Assembly: GCA_016190405.1 (NCBI GenBank)
Contig: JACPQO010000187.1
Span: 1-7,194, forward strand
Length of the DNA: 7,194 nt
Direction: 5' to 3'
Source: Chloroflexota bacterium
Lineage (GTDB): Bacteria; Chloroflexota; Dehalococcoidia; SM23-28-2; RBG-16-64-32
Part shown: piece after piece, positions 4,339 to 7,194 of the stretch
Layout: each line of letters opens with the position of its first letter
Numbering within the stretch: position 1 is the first letter of the stretch
Position numbers and translations under genes: made by a program
The notes under the pieces: generated by a model
Seen by the model: the letters and a program-made list of their open reading frames with translations, nothing else
What the model was told of the DNA's origin: nothing
The model's database searches: none

Positions 4339-5523
4339 ATGATCGACACGAGGTACGCGGCGTCGAGACCGGAGGCGGTGGGGATCGACAGCGAGCGGCT
4401 GGAGGCGGTGTTCGCGCGGGCCAAGCGGGACGTGGACGAGGGGGTGCTGCCCAGCGCCCAGGTGGCGATTGCCCGGCAGGGAAAGATCGCCGGCATGCGG
4501 ACGTTCGGGAAGGCGGTGCAGGGCGGCGTCGAGAGGCCGGCCACGGACGAGACGCTGTACGGCATTTTCTCGTGCACGAAGGCGGTGGTGGCCGCAGCGG
4601 TCTGGCTGCTGTTCGAGGAAGGGTTGCTGCGGCTGGAAGAGCGGGTGGCCGAGATCATCCCGGAGTTCGGGTCGAACGGGAAGGACGTGGTGACGGTGGA
4701 GCAGGTGCTGCTGCACACGGGCGGCTTCCCGTACGCGCCCTACCACCCGGACCACTGGGGCAGCCGCGACAAGCTGCTGGAGGCGTTCCAGCGCTGGCGG
4801 CTGAACTGGGAGCCGGACAGCCAGTTCGAGTACCACGCGACGTCGGGGCACTGGGTGCTAGCGGAGATCATCTACCGGCGGACGGGGCAGGAGTTCCTGA
4901 CGTTCATCCGGGAGCGGATAACAGGCCCCATGGGGCTGGACGACCTGCACATTGGGCTGGCGCCGGAGCAGGACGGTCGCGTGGCCGAAGTGCGCTACGT
5001 GGGCGAGCCGGTGGCGCCGCCGGGGGGCTGGGGCGAGGTGACGCCGGAGGCGATCCTGGGGTTCAACCGGCCGCAGGTCTGGCGGGTAGGGATCCCGGGG
5101 GGCGGCGGCATCGCCAACGCGGCCTCGCTAGCGCTGTTCTACCAGACGCTGGTCAACGGCGGCGAGGCGGCTAACGGGAAGCGGGTGCTGAAGCGGGAGA
5201 CGATCGAGTTCGCGACGGCGGTCCGATCGAAGCCGCACCACAAGGACCTCATCTTCGGGTTCCCGGTGAACCGGGGGCTGAGCATCATGGTGGCGGGCGA
5301 CGACGGGAACGCGTTCATGCGGGGGTTCGGCCGCGTGGTGGGGCCGCGGGCCTTCGGGCACGGGGGCGCCGGCGGGCAGATCGCCTGGGGCGACCCGGAG
5401 ACGGGGATATCGGTGGGCTACTGCACGAACGGGTTCACGGACTGGATGGCGTCGGCGCGGCGGATCACGGCCATCGGCAGCCTGGCGGCGCTGTGCGGGG
5501 AGGCGGCGGGGGCGGGGAAGTAG
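4339..5523 (+). CDS. Serine hydrolase, beta-lactamase/class C-like family (SxxK)
   Basis: A 394-residue protein of the same fold superfamily as its divergent neighbour but a different subgroup. Catalytic S78-C-T-K81, second motif Y165-H-A followed by SGHWVLAEII, and H341-G-G as third motif with a GGQIAWGDPETGISVGY strand. Length fits the single-domain EstB-like family; there is no extra C-terminal domain. No signal peptide, so probably cytoplasmic. Start ATG at 4339 follows a purine-rich GGAGGAGGGAG (4325-4335). The gene ends 9 bp from the convergent nuclease-like gene, with no terminator between. It shares a 96-bp divergent promoter region with the other SxxK hydrolase, so both may be regulated together. 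Substrate unknown; esterase activity is more likely than true beta-lactamase activity. Confidence 0.9.
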   Translation: MIDTRYAASRPEAVGIDSERLEAVFARAKRDVDEGVLPSAQVAIARQGKIAGMRTFGKAVQGGVERPATDETLYGIFSCTKAVVAAAVWLLFEEGLLRLEERVAEIIPEFGSNGKDVVTVEQVLLHTGGFPYAPYHPDHWGSRDKLLEAFQRWRLNWEPDSQFEYHATSGHWVLAEIIYRRTGQEFLTFIRERITGPMGLDDLHIGLAPEQDGRVAEVRYVGEPVAPPGGWGEVTPEAILGFNRPQVWRVGIPGGGGIANAASLALFYQTLVNGGEAANGKRVLKRETIEFATAVRSKPHHKDLIFGFPVNRGLSIMVAGDDGNAFMRGFGRVVGPRAFGHGGAGGQIAWGDPETGISVGYCTNGFTDWMASARRITAIGSLAALCGEAAGAGK

Positions 5524-5532
5524 GGGCAAGAC

Positions 5533-6660
5533 CTACTGACTGTCGCCTAGCGCTTGAGCCTCCGCGGCGAATTGCCGCACCAACTCCTTGAAGGTTTCGA
5601 CACGTTCTCCGGTCAGCACAGAGAGGCTCGCCCTGGGCCAGCCCCGCTCCCAGTTGACGCGGTCGAACGTCACGGAGAGCTGATCGTTGCTAAACGCCCT
5701 GTACTTCTCGCTCAGCTCTTCGCCGAGGCGCTGGTAACTCCACCCGGCGTTGAAGCTGAAGTATCCATCCGTATAGACGGAGAAGAGACTAAAGCGCTCG
5801 CCGTCGCAGACAAGACGGGCAGTGAACGATCCCCTCTTTCCCGTCCCCCAGTCAACCTCCCGACCTGCGACCTGCGCGCCGAACGCAAGGAGCTGGCGGG
5901 CCACTTCTACTTGCTGAGGCTGTCCAATCTGCGACAGTGCGACGAAAAAGCGCTCCTCATCCCAGCGCGGGCCTCGACCGCCCTTCGTCGCCTCCGCCTG
6001 CGCCGTTTGGCCGATCACCCTGGGTACAAGTGTCCTCAACCCCTCGGCTACGTACTGCTTCACCTCTACCGCGAGAACCTCCGACCGGTTCATCTGCCCA
6101 TTGAGGAATTCGACGACGCGACGCAGCTCCGGAGGAATCGTGTCCGCGACAAAGACCAGCCGCAACTTCCCTATCTCAAGGTTGTTCTTTATAGCCCGCC
6201 AGAACCCATCCGGGTCGCTCTCCGGGCCGATGAACTTCGTCAGAACGGCGGCCGGGTCACGGTTGGCTTTCGAGCAGGTCGCCTCGAACTGCGCAGTGAG
6301 TGATTCAAGGGGCCAGTAGACGACCGCGTTGGCCGCGTAATCCAGCATTTGACCGACCACCTCGCGCCGAATGCGTGTGTCGCTGCTGCGCTTGACCTCT
6401 ACGATAGTAGGAACGCCATCTTGGTCGACAAAGAGGTGATCGACGGCCCACCTGCCCGCGCCGCCCTCAGAATCGGGCACGGGCATCTCCCGCGATATTA
6501 GGAGCCACCGCCTGAGCTCGCCGTCTTCCGTTTGCTCCCCGGCCAAGACATCGGGATATCGCGCGAGGAGGCTTTGAAGGACCTCTTCGGAATCGTAGGG
6601 GTGCTCCTTCATGGGGACAAAATCCTCGTCGCCTCGAATAAGGTAAATCGCGTCGCCCAT
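5533..6660 (-). CDS. PD-(D/E)XK nuclease-like protein with extra C-terminal domain
   Basis: A 375-residue protein that I cannot name precisely. Around 72-113 it carries a PD-(D/E)XK-like core: D74 in AVDHLF, then E88-V-K90 after a hydrophobic strand, then Q104 in VVGQMLDYA, the layout of NucS/DUF91-like and restriction-type nucleases. The N-terminal 20-60 region includes a conserved-looking Glu in EEVLQSLLARYPDVL, usual for such proteins. A separate domain at about 230-375 has WGTGKRGSF and SVYTDGYFSFN segments, known to me only from uncharacterised proteins of similar make-up. It probably cuts or binds DNA or RNA. GTG (6663) and ATG (6660) are adjacent; AAAGGAGG at 6665-6672 fits ATG better (4 nt). 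Its codons end in A or T much more often than those of neighbours (early codons ATT, CTT, CGA, GAT, TTT, GAA, CAA, TAT), suggesting acquisition. It starts 22 nt after the crotonase gene. Confidence 0.75.
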   Translation of the reverse strand: MGDAIYLIRGDEDFVPMKEHPYDSEEVLQSLLARYPDVLAGEQTEDGELRRWLLISREMPVPDSEGGAGRWAVDHLFVDQDGVPTIVEVKRSSDTRIRREVVGQMLDYAANAVVYWPLESLTAQFEATCSKANRDPAAVLTKFIGPESDPDGFWRAIKNNLEIGKLRLVFVADTIPPELRRVVEFLNGQMNRSEVLAVEVKQYVAEGLRTLVPRVIGQTAQAEATKGGRGPRWDEERFFVALSQIGQPQQVEVARQLLAFGAQVAGREVDWGTGKRGSFTARLVCDGERFSLFSVYTDGYFSFNAGWSYQRLGEELSEKYRAFSNDQLSVTFDRVNWERGWPRASLSVLTGERVETFKELVRQFAAEAQALGDSQ

Positions 6661-6664
6661 CACG

Positions 6665-6672
6665 CCTCCTTT
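6665..6672 (-). promoter_or_regulatory. Ribosome binding site of the nuclease-like gene
   Basis: AAAGGAGG on the minus strand. The gap is 4 nt to ATG at 6660 but only 1 nt to the overlapping GTG at 6663, which favours ATG. Confidence 0.7.
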
Positions 6673-6682
6673 CGGAGCGATA

Positions 6683-7194
6683 TCAGCGCCCCTGGAACTG
6701 GGGGTCGCGGCGCTCCATGAAGGCGCGGACGCCCTCCTTGAAGTCCTGGGAACCGATCAGGGGCAGGAGCTGTAGGAATACGTGGTGGACGTTGGCCTCG
6801 AAGGTCTCCTCCAGGCCCAGGCGCATCATGCGTTTGGTGGCCTGCACGGCCAGGGGGGCGTTGGCGGCGATCTCGCCGGCCATTTGGCGGGTGACGGGCA
6901 TGAGCTGGTCGGGCTCCACGACGCGGTTGACGAGGCCGAGCTCCAGGGACTCCTGGGCGCTGAGAGTAGCGCCGCGGAAGGCGATCTCGGCGGCTTTGGC
7001 CCAGCCGACGAGGCGGGGCAGGAGCCAGGCGCCGCCGCTCTCGGGCAGGATGCCACGCTTGGTGAAGACGGCGGCGAGCTTCGCCTCGCGGGAGGCGATA
7101 CGGATGTCGCAGCCGAGGGCGAGGTCCATGCCGTAGCCGGCGGCCGCCCCGTTGAGGGCGCAGAGGACGGGCTTGTCGGTGGTGTGGAGCACGA
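6683..7194 (-). CDS. Enoyl-CoA hydratase/isomerase family protein (5' end beyond window)
   Basis: The C-terminal 170 residues of a crotonase-fold enzyme; the N-terminus lies beyond the right edge. The GTG at 7192 is an internal Val codon, not a start. The oxyanion-hole segment KPVLCALNGAAAGYGMDLALGCD and the C-terminal FMERRDPQF typical of the family are visible. Counting from that Val, the two Glu residues of true hydratases are absent: Asp (23) replaces the first and Phe (43) the second. Instead Glu51 lies in G-I-L-P-E-S-G-G-A-W-L-L-P-R, the place where PaaG-type isomerases have a catalytic Asp. This favours an isomerase or other CoA-thioester reaction over hydration. It acts on acyl-CoA in the cytoplasm, in fatty acid or aromatic acid breakdown. 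The following gene starts 22 nt downstream. Confidence 0.92.
   Translation of the reverse strand, partial: VLHTTDKPVLCALNGAAAGYGMDLALGCDIRIASREAKLAAVFTKRGILPESGGAWLLPRLVGWAKAAEIAFRGATLSAQESLELGLVNRVVEPDQLMPVTRQMAGEIAANAPLAVQATKRMMRLGLEETFEANVHHVFLQLLPLIGSQDFKEGVRAFMERRDPQFQGR

Noticed and set aside
4224..5174. 316-codon plus-strand ORF overlapping the second serine hydrolase
   Set aside because: It is a Gly/Arg/Ala-rich shadow of the hydrolase frame, which has all three catalytic motifs.
2773..5523. Antibiotic-resistance beta-lactamases
   Set aside because: Both proteins have the SxxK fold motifs, but they lack signal peptides and have HGG instead of KTG, which points to esterase/peptidase relatives.
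5554..6303. 249-codon plus-strand ORF opposite the nuclease-like gene
   Set aside because: No recognisable motif and no convincing ribosome binding site, while the minus-strand frame has clear domain residues and a strong ribosome binding site.
7190..7192. GTG at 7192 as the crotonase start
   Set aside because: It falls just before the KPVLCALNG core, where an intact family member would already have about 90 residues; the gene continues beyond the window.

Overview
The window is GC-rich bacterial chromosome with strong third-position G/C bias in most genes. It holds eight protein genes: six complete or nearly so, and one cut by each window edge. Gene content (PitA-like phosphate transporter with a DUF47 partner, a CDGSH iron-sulfur protein, two serine-type SxxK hydrolases, a crotonase) together with an intergenic palindrome of the CCCCTCTCCC/GGGAGAGGGG type resembles what I know of Chloroflexota (Dehalococcoidia-like) and other environmental high-GC bacteria. 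That assignment is an impression from memory, not a measurement.

Region 1-1740 (minus strand) is a phosphate-transport unit. A DUF47/PhoU-like protein is followed by a Pit-family permease that runs off the left edge. A sigma70-like promoter (1645-1673) starts a leader of about 100 nt. The leader carries a 5' hairpin, then an 11-bp stem with a T-rich tail, and an 18-codon leader ORF with its own Shine-Dalgarno sequence running across that stem. A second hairpin with a perfect T6 tail sits between the DUF47 gene and the permease gene. Terminator-like structures therefore precede both start codons, and this is the most interesting regulatory feature here.

Region 1738-2140 holds a 70-residue CDGSH protein that probably starts at TTG, an extended -10 promoter, nine degenerate 7-bp tandem repeats directly behind that promoter, and a palindromic repeat.

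Region 2138-5523 is an esterase/hydrolase cluster. A cytoplasmic SxxK serine hydrolase overlaps the start of an alpha/beta hydrolase (minus strand), and a second SxxK hydrolase is transcribed divergently. The two directions share 96 bp in which the predicted core promoters overlap.

Region 5533-7194 (minus strand) is the C-terminal part of a crotonase-family enzyme. It is followed after 22 nt by a PD-(D/E)XK-type nuclease-like protein whose codon use is clearly less GC-biased than its neighbours, suggesting recent acquisition. It is the only gene with a possible link to defence or DNA repair. I see no complete defence system, CRISPR array, tRNA, rRNA or insertion sequence. No gene-free stretch exceeds about 200 bases.
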